Below are positions 8,740 to 17,175 of a DNA stretch of 34,443 bases, one piece after another (positions within the stretch are counted from its first letter, which is position 1; each line of letters starts with the position of its first letter). Below the pieces are notes generated by a model, which was not told the origin of the DNA, searched no databases, and saw only the letters and a program-made list of their open reading frames with translations. The position numbers were made by a program, and so were the translations under genes. Location of the stretch: NCBI GenBank assembly GCA_031179905.1, contig JAPSHL010000013.1:1-34443 (forward strand), in the 5' to 3' direction. The DNA is from Bacillus sp. (in: firmicutes). GTDB lineage: Bacteria > Bacillota > Bacilli > Bacillales > Cytobacillaceae.

Positions 8740-9681
8740 TTGAGAGTAGCAAGAATAGATAATATAGAAAAAATGCATTCTATGGAAATCCCTTCACTGG
8801 TTATGGCGTTGGGCTACTTTGACGGAGTCCATCTTGGCCATCAGAAGGTCATCGGGGAAGCAAAAAAAATTGCTGATGAATTGGGGATGAAGACAGGTGT
8901 TATGACGTTTGACCCTCATCCGTCTCTAGTTTTGTCTAAAGAAAAAAAACACATCGGACTGATTACTTCGCTGGAACAGAAAATAGCCGAGATGGATAAG
9001 CTGGGTGTTGATTACTTATTCATCATCCATTTCACAAAGGAATTTGCCCGATTGCATCCGCAAAGCTTTGTTGATCAATATTTATGTGATCTTAATGTTA
9101 AACATGTTGTCGCAGGCTTTGATTATACTTATGGAATGAAGGCAGCAGGCACTTCAGAAACGTTGGCGCTTCATGCACGCGGCCGGTTTGGGACAACGAT
9201 TATCAGCAAGGAAACCTTTGAAGGCGAGAAGGTTAGTTCAACCCTTATAAGATCCTATATTAATGCAGGTGATATGGAGAAGGTGCCGAAGCTGCTTGGC
9301 CGGTTCTACACAAACCATGGCAAAGTGATTCATGGAGACAAACGGGGCAGAACGATTGGATTTCCGACAGCAAATGTTAAGACTAGTGATCAGGAGATAA
9401 TTCCTCCGCAGGGAGTATATGCAGTGAGAGTGAAAGTTTCCGAGAAATGGTATAAAGGTGTATGCAATGTCGGGACTAAGCCGACATTCCATCCAGGAGA
9501 GACTGTCCAATCTATAGAGGCGCATATTTTCGATTTCAATCAAGAAATTTACGATCAAATAATTACGATTGAATGGCATTTTAGAATAAGAAGCGAGAAG
9601 AAATTTAACGGCATCCAAGAGCTTGTAGCGCAAATAGAGCGAGATAAACAGACAGCTATTGACTACTTTTCTAATCTTTAA
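8740..9681 (+). CDS. ribF: Bifunctional riboflavin kinase/FAD synthetase
   Basis: Encodes 313 residues and converts riboflavin to FMN, then FAD (the gene is called ribC in B. subtilis). The N-terminal adenylyltransferase domain has GYFDGVHLGHQ and TFDPHPS, and the nucleotide-transfer motif VSSTLIR. The C-terminal flavokinase domain has GDKRGRTIGFPTANV and GVYAVRV. I place the start at TTG 8740 (MRVARIDNIEK), since AAAGGTGAG (8725-8733) sits 6 bases upstream. The GTG at 8716 in the same frame lacks a ribosome site and family similarity. No FMN riboswitch is visible upstream, so expression probably follows truB. Confidence 0.95.
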   Translation: MRVARIDNIEKMHSMEIPSLVMALGYFDGVHLGHQKVIGEAKKIADELGMKTGVMTFDPHPSLVLSKEKKHIGLITSLEQKIAEMDKLGVDYLFIIHFTKEFARLHPQSFVDQYLCDLNVKHVVAGFDYTYGMKAAGTSETLALHARGRFGTTIISKETFEGEKVSSTLIRSYINAGDMEKVPKLLGRFYTNHGKVIHGDKRGRTIGFPTANVKTSDQEIIPPQGVYAVRVKVSEKWYKGVCNVGTKPTFHPGETVQSIEAHIFDFNQEIYDQIITIEWHFRIRSEKKFNGIQELVAQIERDKQTAIDYFSNL

Positions 9682-9754
9682 ATGTTTAAAAACCGCAAGG
9701 ACTGGCAAAGATAGTGGATGGTATCCCAATCCAAAAAATTAATAGATGATTTTC

Positions 9755-9783
9755 TTGCTTTTTTCATGAAAAAAGGTTATTCT
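9755..9783 (+). promoter_or_regulatory. Probable sigma-A promoter of rpsO
   Basis: TTGCTT (9755-9760), 17 bases, TATTCT (9778-9783). Start expected near 9790, giving a leader of about 95 nt before rpsO. Confidence 0.55.
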
Positions 9784-9789
9784 TATAAA

Positions 9790-9884
9790 CGTACTAAAAA
9801 CAACCTTTGCTTGGCAAATCGAATCACCAACGTTTTGCTCAGTAAATGGGGATTAGTGTAATAGGATATAGGAGGTGAAACAGG
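9790..9884 (+). promoter_or_regulatory. rpsO 5' leader, candidate S15 autoregulatory RNA
   Basis: Between the promoter and ATG 9885 lies a hairpin TTTGC-TTG-GCAAA (9806-9818) and G-rich segments GGGGATTAG and AGGAGGTG, the latter being the ribosome site at 9870-9877. Ribosomal protein S15 controls its own mRNA in many bacteria, including Geobacillus, through leader structures with GU/GC or three-way-junction features. I can see the leader and its small hairpin but cannot show an S15 site by eye. Confidence 0.35.
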
Positions 9885-10154
9885 ATGGCAATCACTCAAG
9901 AACGTAAAAACGAACTTATCAATGAGTACAAAACGCATGAGAACGATACTGGATCTCCAGAAGTTCAAATCGCTGTCCTTACTGAGTCTATCAACAATCT
10001 GAATGATCATTTACGTACACATAAAAAGGATCATCACTCACGTCGTGGTCTTTTGAAAATGGTAGGTAGACGTCGTAATCTACTAACATACCTACGTAAT
10101 AAAGATGTTCAACGTTACCGTGTTTTAATCACTAAACTTGGTCTACGTAGATAG
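9885..10154 (+). CDS. rpsO: 30S ribosomal protein S15
   Basis: Encodes 89 residues, the exact usual length, with the S15 signature from [18 protein letters not shown] to [19 protein letters not shown] and the C-terminus [13 protein letters not shown]15 is a primary binder of the central domain of 16S rRNA. A strong AGGAGGTG lies 7 bases upstream of the ATG. It has its own promoter and a classical terminator directly after it, so it is probably mostly monocistronic; the rpsO-pnp neighbourhood is conserved from E. coli to Bacillus. Confidence 0.98.
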   Translation: MAITQERKNELINEYKTHENDTGSPEVQIAVLTESINNLNDHLRTHKKDHHSRRGLLKMVGRRRNLLTYLRNKDVQRYRVLITKLGLRR

Positions 10155-10157
10155 TTT

Positions 10158-10190
10158 AAAAAAAGCGGGATACTTGTTCCCGCTTTTTTA
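10158..10190 (+). terminator. Intrinsic terminator of rpsO
   Basis: An A-tract and GCGGGA pair with TCCCGC and a T6 run around a short loop, starting 4 bases after the rpsO stop. The A-run before and T-run after make it efficient and possibly bidirectional. Confidence 0.9.
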
Positions 10191-10275
10191 TTGTGCAAGA
10201 AGACAACTATAAACTATTGACATATATTATTCATAAATAATAGATTGATTACATAATTGTTGGTGGACACTGACT

Positions 10276-10306
10276 TTGACATTAGCGAATTTAACTGAAA
10301 TAATAT
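10276..10306 (+). promoter_or_regulatory. Probable promoter of pnp
   Basis: A perfect TTGACA at 10276-10281 is followed by AATAAT at 17 bases (10299-10304) or TAATAT at 19 bases (10301-10306). A second perfect TTGACA lies at 10217-10222 with a weaker -10 near 10240. Either would give pnp a promoter independent of rpsO. The leader of roughly 100 nt ends in CCTCT (10374-10378), which can pair with the AGAGG of the pnp ribosome site (10397-10401). Confidence 0.5.
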
Positions 10307-10410
10307 GTAATAAGTATTTTGATAATGATAAAAAATATCTATGTAGGTTTAGGTAGTACTAAATTAACCAAAACCTCTAACAAGTGAAATGAGTAGAGAG
10401 GGGTTTAAGA

Positions 10411-12531
10411 ATGGGACAAGAAAAACATGTCTATTCAATTGACTGGGCTGGCAGGAAGCTCACAGTCGAAATCGGCCAACTGGCAAAACAAGCAAACGGC
10501 GCAGTATTGGTGCGCTATGGGGATACAGCAGTCCTCAGTACAGCAACTGCATCGAAAGAACCGAAAAACCTAGACTTCTTTCCTTTAACAGTTAACTATG
10601 AGGAGCGTCTATATGCAGTTGGTAAAATACCAGGCGGCTTCATTAAAAGGGAAGGAAGACCAAGTGAAAGAGCAATACTAGCTAGCCGTTTGATCGACAG
10701 ACCGATCCGTCCGCTGTTTGCAGATGGTTTCCGTAATGAAGTACAGGTTGTCAGCCTTGTAATGAGTGTTGATCAAGATTGCACGTCTGAAATGGCGGCT
10801 ATGTTTGGATCTTCATTGGCTTTATCTGTATCTGATATCCCGTTCGGAGGACCTATTGCTGGTGTGTATGTCGGCAGAATCGATGGAGAATTCATCATCA
10901 ACCCAACAGTGGAACAAGCTGAAAAAAGCGATATCACGCTTGCTGTTGCAGGTACTAAAGATGCTATTAACATGGTTGAAGCAGGAGCGTTAGAAGTTCC
11001 TGAAGAAGTGATGCTTGAAGCAATCATGTTCGGCCATGATGAAATTAAAAAGCTGATTGAATTCCAAGAAAAAATCGTGTCTGAAATCGGCAAAGAGAAA
11101 GTGGAAGTAGTCCTTTATGAGTTGGATAAGGATATTGAAGCAGAAGTTCGCACGCTTTGCGAAACGGAAATGCTTGATGCTATCAGAGTTCAAGAGAAGC
11201 ATGCGCGTGAAGCTGCTATTAGAGAAGTGAAAAATTCTGTTTTGGAAAAATATGAAACAGAAGAAGCAGATGAGGACAAGCTTAAACAAGTGAAGCAAAT
11301 TCTTGATAAACTTGTTAAAAATGAAGTTCGCCGTCTCATTACAGAAGATAAAGTAAGACCTGACGGACGCGGTCTTGAAGAGATTCGCCCGCTGTCATCG
11401 GAAGTAAATCTTCTGCCGCGTACACACGGATCAGGGTTGTTTACACGCGGACAAACTCAAGCATTAAGCATTTGTACATTAGGAGCTTTAGGGGATGTGC
11501 AAATCTTGGACGGCCTTGGTGTCGAAGAGGAAAAACGCTTTATGCACCATTATAACTTCCCTAACTTCAGTGTAGGGGAAACAGGACCGATGCGCGGACC
11601 TGGACGCCGCGAGATTGGACACGGAGCACTTGGTGAAAGAGCATTAGAACCAATTATTCCATCTGAGAAGGATTTCCCTTACACAATCCGTCTAGTTTCG
11701 GAAGTGTTGGAATCGAATGGTTCTACATCTCAAGCGAGTATCTGTGCAAGCACGCTTGCAATGATGGATGCTGGGGTACCAATTAAGGCTGCTGTTGCTG
11801 GTATTGCAATGGGTCTGATTAAATCAGGTGAACATTACAGCATTTTAACAGATATTCAAGGGATGGAAGACCATCTTGGCGATATGGACTTTAAAGTAGC
11901 GGGTACAGCAAAAGGTGTTACAGCACTTCAAATGGATATTAAAATTGACGGGCTATCTAGACAAATTCTCGAAGAAGCATTGCAGCAAGCAAAAATTGGC
12001 CGCATGCAAATTCTGGAGTCAATGCTTGCTACAATCCAAAATCCAAGAGAAGAATTATCCTCATATGCACCAAAAATCTTGATGATGGCGATTAATCCAG
12101 ATAAAATTCGTGATGTTATTGGGCCGAGTGGTAAGCAAATCAATAAAATCATTGAAGAAACTGGTGTAAAAATTGATATCGAACAAGATGGTACTGTGTT
12201 TATTTCTTCAGTAGATGATGAAATGAATAAAAAAGCAAAATCAATCATTGAAGATATTGTTCGTGAGGTCGTTGTAGGTCAAATGTATCTTGGTAAAGTT
12301 AAACGAATTGAAAAATTCGGTGCATTTGTAGAAATCTTCAACGGAAAAGACGGACTAGTTCATATTTCTGAACTTGCAGAAGAGCGTATCGGCAAGGTCG
12401 AAGATGTTGTAGCGATCGGTGATGAAATTCTTGTGAAAGTAACAGAAATTGATAAACAGGGCAGAGTAAATCTTTCCCGCAAAGCTGTATTGAAGGAACA
12501 AAAAGAACAGGCAGAAGATGCAACAAAATAA
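10411..12531 (+). CDS. pnp: Polyribonucleotide nucleotidyltransferase (PNPase)
   Basis: Encodes 706 residues and degrades RNA 3' to 5' by phosphorolysis; it also adds 3' tails and takes part in DNA repair and competence in Bacillus. There are two RNase PH-like domains (first with [16 protein letters not shown] near residue 75; second with [16 protein letters not shown] and the [20 protein letters not shown] region, quoted in part). An all-helical linker separates them. A KH domain with IGPSGKQI follows (about 565-620), then an S1 domain with [20 protein letters not shown] (about 625-690). Length equals that of the B. subtilis enzyme. AGAGGGG at 10397-10403 is the ribosome site. It cooperates functionally with RNase J2, encoded later in the window. 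Confidence 0.98.
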   Translation: MGQEKHVYSIDWAGRKLTVEIGQLAKQANGAVLVRYGDTAVLSTATASKEPKNLDFFPLTVNYEERLYAVGKIPGGFIKREGRPSERAILASRLIDRPIRPLFADGFRNEVQVVSLVMSVDQDCTSEMAAMFGSSLALSVSDIPFGGPIAGVYVGRIDGEFIINPTVEQAEKSDITLAVAGTKDAINMVEAGALEVPEEVMLEAIMFGHDEIKKLIEFQEKIVSEIGKEKVEVVLYELDKDIEAEVRTLCETEMLDAIRVQEKHAREAAIREVKNSVLEKYETEEADEDKLKQVKQILDKLVKNEVRRLITEDKVRPDGRGLEEIRPLSSEVNLLPRTHGSGLFTRGQTQALSICTLGALGDVQILDGLGVEEEKRFMHHYNFPNFSVGETGPMRGPGRREIGHGALGERALEPIIPSEKDFPYTIRLVSEVLESNGSTSQASICASTLAMMDAGVPIKAAVAGIAMGLIKSGEHYSILTDIQGMEDHLGDMDFKVAGTAKGVTALQMDIKIDGLSRQILEEALQQAKIGRMQILESMLATIQNPREELSSYAPKILMMAINPDKIRDVIGPSGKQINKIIEETGVKIDIEQDGTVFISSVDDEMNKKAKSIIEDIVREVVVGQMYLGKVKRIEKFGAFVEIFNGKDGLVHISELAEERIGKVEDVVAIGDEILVKVTEIDKQGRVNLSRKAVLKEQKEQAEDATK

Positions 12532-12589
12532 GTTTTACAAAATGAGGTTTGACTCTAATGATTTCTGTATTTATCGCAGCTATTGCTGC

Positions 12590-12623
12590 AGGCAGTTAAT
12601 TTTTAAGGGTCTGCCTTTTTTTT
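12590..12623 (+). terminator. Intrinsic terminator after pnp
   Basis: AGGCAG (12590-12595) pairs with CTGCCT (12611-12616) around a 15-base loop and runs into a T8 tract. It ends the rpsO-pnp region before the ylxY promoter area. Confidence 0.75.
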
Positions 12624-12730
12624 ATATAGAATAGCTTTCGAAACAGATCATACTTCGTAATATTTACACTTTTCATGACGTTCTACCTTGTCCTCCTTTC
12701 ACATAAAGATTTATTAGGAGGGGATATAGA

Positions 12731-13690
12731 ATGAAAAGAATAATTCCGATGGCTGGTTTATTATTAGCAGCATGGCTTGTTGCTAATAATCCATTGTCCA
12801 ATACATATGTAGCAAGTTTAAGCGATAACAGGGAGAGTATAACGGTTTCCAAAAGCAGCAGCCAATTATACGAGACGATTGAAAGTAATGCAGGCAAGTA
12901 CAGAGTTGAGGCAGTAGATGCCAAAATTGACCCGGTCTGGAAGGCAATTCCTGGAATTAATGGGCTTGAGGTCGATATTAAGGCTTCCTACAACAAAATG
13001 AAAAAAGATGGGGTTTTTGTAGAACAGAAACTCGTCTTTAAACAAATAAAGCCAAAAGTACATCTCGAGGACCTTCCGGCGGCAGCCATTTATAAAGGTA
13101 ATCCTGATAAAAAAATGGTTAGCTTTATCATAAATGTTGCTTGGGGCAATGAATATTTGCCTGATATTCTTGCTACCTTAAAGAAGAATCATGTTAAGGC
13201 AAGTTTTTTCCTTGAAGGCAGATGGGTCCAAAAGAATCCAGAAATGGCAAAAATGATTGTAGAAGCAGGGCACGAGGTTGGCAATCATTCTTATACACAC
13301 CCAGATATGAGCAAAATCAGTGAAGCGAAAATTAGAGAAGAGATTACAAAGACAAATGATGTGATTGAAGCAACAACCGGAAAAATAGTGACATGGCTCG
13401 CACCGCCAAGCGGGTATTATAATGAAGCAGTTGTGAAAATTGCCAAAGAACAAAAGCTTGGCACTTTAATGTGGTCTGTTGATACGATTGACTGGCAAAA
13501 GCCAAGCCCTGATGTGTTGCTGCAGCGTGTAATGGGTAAAATTCATAATGGTGCGATGATATTAATGCATCCAACTGAATCGACTGCCAGCAGTCTGGAT
13601 GAACTTATCAGCCAAATTAAAGCTAAGAAACTAGAGATTAATACTGTCACAGAAATGCTCAGCGAGGATCGTTCCATGCCTGAAAAGTAA
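12731..13690 (+). CDS. ylxY: Polysaccharide deacetylase-like protein YlxY, probably catalytically degenerate
   Basis: Encodes 319 residues. An N-terminal hydrophobic segment (about residues 3-18, IIPMAGLLLAAWLVAN) suggests a signal anchor or secretion. A NodB-type domain starts near 125. The usual metal and base motif TFDDG is replaced by INVAWGNE, so the catalytic aspartate pair is gone. The second motif NHSYTHPDM, with its two metal histidines, and APPSGYY, SVDTIDW and LMHPT remain. The same degenerate first motif is present, as I recall, in B. subtilis YlxY, so this is a family trait. Likely a spore- or envelope-related pseudoenzyme or one with altered chemistry. AGGAGGGG precedes ATG 12731. 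It sits between pnp and mlpA as in Bacillus. Confidence 0.9.
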   Translation: MKRIIPMAGLLLAAWLVANNPLSNTYVASLSDNRESITVSKSSSQLYETIESNAGKYRVEAVDAKIDPVWKAIPGINGLEVDIKASYNKMKKDGVFVEQKLVFKQIKPKVHLEDLPAAAIYKGNPDKKMVSFIINVAWGNEYLPDILATLKKNHVKASFFLEGRWVQKNPEMAKMIVEAGHEVGNHSYTHPDMSKISEAKIREEITKTNDVIEATTGKIVTWLAPPSGYYNEAVVKIAKEQKLGTLMWSVDTIDWQKPSPDVLLQRVMGKIHNGAMILMHPTESTASSLDELISQIKAKKLEINTVTEMLSEDRSMPEK

Positions 13691-13734
13691 TTGAAAGAGA
13701 TTTAAGCTAATTATTTTGATAATGAAACAACTTT

Positions 13735-13764
13735 TTGGCAAAAATACGAAGAATAAGATATACT
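13735..13764 (+). promoter_or_regulatory. Probable sigma-A promoter of mlpA
   Basis: TTGGCA (13735-13740), 18 bases, TATACT (13759-13764), about 50 bases upstream of the TTG start of mlpA. Confidence 0.55.
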
Positions 13765-13813
13765 AGCAGTCGCGAGCAGTTAACTTTGGCAAACGAGAAC
13801 AGGAGGAACTTAC

Positions 13814-15052
13814 TTGATAAAAAGATACACTTGCCAAAATGGAGTTAGAATAGTGCTGGAGAATATCCCTACCGTCCGCTCTGTAGCTATAGGTGTTTGG
13901 ATAGGTACTGGTTCTAGAAAAGAAGACGAACAAAACAATGGCGTATCCCATTTTTTAGAGCACATGTTTTTTAAAGGAACTAAAACTAGAAATGCTAGAG
14001 AGATAGCTGAATCATTTGATAGCATCGGCGGTCAGGTAAATGCGTTTACTTCAAAAGAGTACACTTGCTACTATGCAAAAGTGCTTGATACTCATGCAGA
14101 CTTCGCTCTTGAGGTGCTTGCAGATATGTTCTTTCATTCCACCTTTGAAGAAGGAGAGTTAAAGAAGGAGAAAAACGTCGTCTATGAAGAAATAAAAATG
14201 TACGAAGACACACCTGACGATATCGTTCATGATTTATTGAGCCAAGCAGTGTATGAAAAACATCCGCTGGGTTATCCGATTTTAGGAACAGAGGAAACTT
14301 TAAGTACTTTCACTGGCGATACGTTAAGAGAGTATATGTTTGAACACTACACTCCTGAGAACACAGTTATTTCAATTGCTGGAAATATCACAGAAAGCTT
14401 TATCGCAGAGGTGGAACAATACTTTGGTTCTTTTAAAGCAGGAAAAAGCGATAGAGAACTATATGCACCATCCTTCCATACGAACAGAATATCTCGTAAA
14501 AAGGAGACAGAACAGGCGCATCTTTGCCTTGGATTTGAAGGATTGAAAGTCGGCCATGAAGATATGTACAGCTTAATTTCCTTAAACAATATTCTCGGCG
14601 GAAGCATGAGCAGCAGATTGTTCCAGGATGTACGAGAGCAGAAAGGACTAGCGTACTCTGTCTTTTCTTATCATTCCTCCTTCCAAGACAGCGGAATTGT
14701 GACAATATACGGTGGAACTGGAGCAAAACAACTGGATGAGCTGTATGAAACAATTCAGACGACTCTTGAAACGTTAAAGCGGGATGGCATCACAGAAAAA
14801 GAGTTGACAAACAGCAAGGAACAGCTGAAAGGCAGTTTGATGCTGAGTCTAGAAAGCACGAACAGCAGAATGAGCCGCAACGGTAAAAATGAATTGCTGC
14901 TTGGCAAACATCATACTTTAGATGAGATTATTACAAAAATAGATAAGGTTTCCAATGCGGATGTGAACAAGATGGCGCATCAGATTTTCACTGACTCCTT
15001 TTCTGTATCTCTTATTAGTCCGGACGGCCAATTGCCGAAAAGCCTTCTATAA
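13814..15052 (+). CDS. mlpA: M16-family zinc metalloprotease MlpA (YmxG)
   Basis: Encodes 412 residues. The inverted zinc motif HFLEH (residues 46-50) with a downstream glutamate in NVVYEEIKMYED (about 121-132) marks an active pitrilysin/mitochondrial-processing-peptidase type enzyme. The C-terminal half is the second, inactive M16 lobe (EQAHLCLGFEGL, LNNILGGSMSSRLFQDVREQ, GLAYSVFSYHSSF). In B. subtilis MlpA (YmxG) has been linked to control of extracellular protease production. TTG 13814 is supported by AGGAGG at 13801-13806. A hairpin CCTTCTAT/ATAGAAGG (15043-15061) spans the stop codon. A second M16-type gene, ymfF, begins at the end of this window. Confidence 0.94.
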   Translation: MIKRYTCQNGVRIVLENIPTVRSVAIGVWIGTGSRKEDEQNNGVSHFLEHMFFKGTKTRNAREIAESFDSIGGQVNAFTSKEYTCYYAKVLDTHADFALEVLADMFFHSTFEEGELKKEKNVVYEEIKMYEDTPDDIVHDLLSQAVYEKHPLGYPILGTEETLSTFTGDTLREYMFEHYTPENTVISIAGNITESFIAEVEQYFGSFKAGKSDRELYAPSFHTNRISRKKETEQAHLCLGFEGLKVGHEDMYSLISLNNILGGSMSSRLFQDVREQKGLAYSVFSYHSSFQDSGIVTIYGGTGAKQLDELYETIQTTLETLKRDGITEKELTNSKEQLKGSLMLSLESTNSRMSRNGKNELLLGKHHTLDEIITKIDKVSNADVNKMAHQIFTDSFSVSLISPDGQLPKSLL

Positions 15053-15149
15053 TATAGAAGGAGTTACATAAAAAATACTTTTAGCTAGTCTAATTCTCTA
15101 CCTCTGTCGATATGATAATAGAAAAGTAATTATTTAAGGAGGCTAGAGG

Positions 15150-15401
15150 ATGAGATTAAGCGAATTGAGCGGAAAAGAGCTCGTGGACGTAAAAAACGCA
15201 GTCCGGCTTGGTATGCTCGGACAAACCGATTTAGAAATAAATGAAAAGGATGGGCAAATCAAAACATTGTTGATTCCCTCCCTTAAATGGTTTGGCTTCC
15301 GTAAGACAGGGGATGAACTGAGAGTGCCTTGGTCCCATATAAAAAAAATCGGCACAGATATGATTATTGTTGATATTCCGAATAAAGATGAACCAACTTA
15401 A
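15150..15401 (+). CDS. ymxH: YlmC/YmxH family PRC-barrel-like sporulation protein
   Basis: Protein of 83 residues, all in a small beta-rich PRC-barrel-like domain: MRLSELSGKELVDVKNAVRLG followed by DLEINEKDGQIKTLLIPS and WSHIKKIGTDMIIVDI (each shown in part). YlmC/YmxH proteins are conserved in spore formers; the molecular role is unknown. AAGGAGG sits 7-8 bases before ATG 15150. It lies between mlpA and dpaA as in B. subtilis and is followed by its own strong terminator, so it is not cotranscribed with dpaA. I see no convincing sporulation sigma promoter in the 97 bases upstream. Confidence 0.92.
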   Translation: MRLSELSGKELVDVKNAVRLGMLGQTDLEINEKDGQIKTLLIPSLKWFGFRKTGDELRVPWSHIKKIGTDMIIVDIPNKDEPT

Positions 15402-15410
15402 AAACATAAG

Positions 15411-15460
15411 GTCCGGCGCACATTTCCATTAAATAAGGGATTGTGTGCCGGACTTTTTTT
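15411..15460 (+). terminator. Intrinsic terminator after ymxH
   Basis: A 12-bp stem GTCCGGCGCACA/TGTGTGCCGGAC (15411-15422 with 15442-15453), with one G-U pair and a 19-base loop, is followed directly by T7. It isolates dpaA from upstream transcription. Confidence 0.9.
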
Positions 15461-15490
15461 GATTTTAAAGGAAAATATGTAAAGCAACTC

Positions 15491-15518
15491 ACCTAAAACA
15501 AGATCATGACATAAGATG
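15491..15518 (+). promoter_or_regulatory. Sigma-K-like promoter of dpaAB
   Basis: AC at 15491-15492, 17 bases, then CATAAGATG at 15510-15518. It differs from the sigma-K -10 consensus CATANNNTA only at the last base. Dipicolinate synthase is made late in the mother cell under sigma-K in B. subtilis, which fits the site and the terminator just upstream. Confidence 0.55.
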
Positions 15519-15576
15519 TTGGAGTAGTAATTGATTGATTAGTGTTAGGATCTTTAAAAAAGAAGGTGAAATATAC

Positions 15577-16476
15577 ATGCTGACAGGGATGAAAATCGCC
15601 ATTATCGGCGGCGATGCAAGGCAGCTCGAAATTGTCCGCAAGCTGACAGAGCAGCATGCACAGCTTTCTTTAGTAGGCTTTGAACAGCTGGATCATGCTT
15701 TTGCTGGTGCCACAAAAGAAAAAATCGATAATGTAGATTTTTCAATGATTGATGCGATCATTCTGCCTGTTAAAGGAACCGATCTCAACGGACAGGTGGA
15801 TACAATCTTTTCGAACGAAAAGGTTTTTTTAACAGAAGAATTGCTAGAGATAACACCGTCCCATTGTACTATTTATTCGGGAATCACCAATGACTTTTTA
15901 AATGGCATCATCTCAAGAGCAAAACGTTCGCTAGTACAGCTGTTTAACAGAGATGATGTGGCAATACTGAACAGCATTCCAACAGTGGAAGGTACAATTA
16001 TGATGGCCATCCAGCATACGGATACGACTATTCATGGCTCCAATATCCTTGTTCTAGGCTTAGGCCGTGTCGGTATGAGCGTAGCAAGGACGTTTCATGC
16101 ATTAGGAGGAAAGGTGAAGGTTGCAGCAAGTGAAAGCGAGCACCTGGCCCGAATTTTAGAAATGGGTCTTACGCCCATCCCGTTAACAGAATTAGAAAAG
16201 GCAGTTTGTGATATAGATATTTGCATCAACACCATTCCCCATCTTGTTGTTACATCCTCCGTCATTGAAAAAATGCCGCTGCATACATTGATTATTGATC
16301 TTGCCTCAAAACCAGGGGGAACAGACTTCCAATATGCAGAGAAAAGAGGAGTAAAGGCGCTGCTAGCACCTAGTTTGCCTGGAATTGTTGCGCCTAAGAC
16401 TGCTGGGAATATTTTAGCAGAGGTTCTGTCACAGCTGCTGCAGGAAGAATGGCAAAGTCGAAAGGAGCAAACATAA
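15577..16476 (+). CDS. dpaA: Dipicolinate synthase subunit A
   Basis: Encodes 299 residues (spoVFA). With DpaB it oxidises the dihydrodipicolinate-pathway intermediate to dipicolinic acid, which fills the spore core. The N-terminus has MLTGMKIAIIGGDARQLE, and the mid-protein NAD(P)-binding Rossmann loop is VLGLGRVGMSVARTF, about residues 165-180. Conserved blocks NSIPTVEGTIMMAIQHTD and APSLPGIVAPKTAG match the family. ATG 15577 is chosen because AAGAAGGTGA precedes it and the protein start then matches B. subtilis; the frame remains open further upstream to a weak start at 15535. It abuts dpaB with no gap. Confidence 0.96.
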   Translation: MLTGMKIAIIGGDARQLEIVRKLTEQHAQLSLVGFEQLDHAFAGATKEKIDNVDFSMIDAIILPVKGTDLNGQVDTIFSNEKVFLTEELLEITPSHCTIYSGITNDFLNGIISRAKRSLVQLFNRDDVAILNSIPTVEGTIMMAIQHTDTTIHGSNILVLGLGRVGMSVARTFHALGGKVKVAASESEHLARILEMGLTPIPLTELEKAVCDIDICINTIPHLVVTSSVIEKMPLHTLIIDLASKPGGTDFQYAEKRGVKALLAPSLPGIVAPKTAGNILAEVLSQLLQEEWQSRKEQT

Positions 16477-17073
16477 ATGAACTTACAAGGAAAAAGGATC
16501 GGATTTGGAATTTCTGCCTCTCACTGCACTTATGCAGAAGTCATGCCGCAAGTAGAAAGGCTAGTCAGTCTTGGAGCTGATGTCGTTCCAGTTGTTACAG
16601 GCAATGTGCAAAATACAGACACTAGATTCGGCAAGGGATTGGAATGGATCGGTAAACTGGAAGAAGTAACAGGAAATGAAATTATTGACAGCATTGTCAA
16701 AGCGGAGCCCCTCGGACCTAAAATTCCCCTTGATTGCATGGTAATTGCTCCGCTGACAGGGAATAGCATGAGTAAATTCGCTAATGCTATGACAGACAAT
16801 GCAGTACTTATGGCAGCAAAAGCAACACTAAGAAATCAAAAGCCAGTAGTTTTAGGAATATCGACAAATGATGCATTAGGCTTAAATGGAGTTAACTTAA
16901 TGCGCTTGATGGCAACGAAACATATTTATTTCATTCCTTTCGGACAGGACGATCCAGACAAAAAGCCGAATTCGATGGTTGCTAGAATGGGCATGCTGGC
17001 TGAAACTATTGACGCGGCATTGGAAGGGAAACAAATTCAGCCTGTTATTGTCGAGAAATATTTAGATAAGTAG
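16477..17073 (+). CDS. dpaB: Dipicolinate synthase subunit B
   Basis: Encodes 198 residues (spoVFB), a flavoprotein-like partner of DpaA of the flavin-decarboxylase (UbiX/Dfp) fold. Recognisable stretches are RIGFGISASHCTYAEV at the start, KAEPLGPKIPLDCMVIAPLTG, NSMSKFANAMTDNAVLMAAK and LGISTNDALGLNGVNLMRL. Its ATG follows the dpaA stop directly, and AAAGGAG inside the dpaA end (about 16459-16466) serves as ribosome site, so the two subunits are coupled. No strong terminator is evident after it, so sigma-K transcription could run into asd. Confidence 0.96.
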   Translation: MNLQGKRIGFGISASHCTYAEVMPQVERLVSLGADVVPVVTGNVQNTDTRFGKGLEWIGKLEEVTGNEIIDSIVKAEPLGPKIPLDCMVIAPLTGNSMSKFANAMTDNAVLMAAKATLRNQKPVVLGISTNDALGLNGVNLMRLMATKHIYFIPFGQDDPDKKPNSMVARMGMLAETIDAALEGKQIQPVIVEKYLDK

Positions 17074-17146
17074 AAATAATAGAATAATTTTAAGGGTTTT
17101 TTAACTTTTTGCGACATTTCAAGTAAAAAGGTTCTGTTCATATAGC

Positions 17147-17175
17147 ATGAATATGTTAAAATAGAGAATATTCAT
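17147..17175 (+). promoter_or_regulatory. Dyad overlapping a candidate asd promoter
   Basis: ATGAATAT (17147-17154) and ATATTCAT (17168-17175) form a perfect 8-bp dyad 21 bases centre to centre, two helical turns. The space between holds an extended -10-like TGTTAAAAT (17154-17162). A GC-rich hairpin CGGCGA/TCGCCG (within 17178-17198) follows. The arrangement looks like an operator over a promoter for asd. The -35 is poor. A TATAAT at 17206-17211 is an alternative -10 but has no -35 at a proper distance. Confidence 0.35.

Noticed and set aside
10319-10340. Fur/PerR-like box (TGATAATGATA) before pnp
   Set aside because: Only one half-site matches; the other half is AT-rich background, and pnp is not a metal-controlled gene.
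12558-12599. A 13-codon frame after pnp (starts MISVFIAAIAAG)
   Set aside because: No clear ribosome site and it overlaps the pnp terminator stem; could be a chance reading.
12624-12716. Sporulation sigma promoter (CATACTT) upstream of ylxY
   Set aside because: The -10 lacks the final consensus bases and no -35 is present at a proper distance.
15053-15149. Sigma-E or sigma-G promoter for ymxH
   Set aside because: The TATGATAATA stretch lacks a matching -35 for either sporulation factor; left unassigned.
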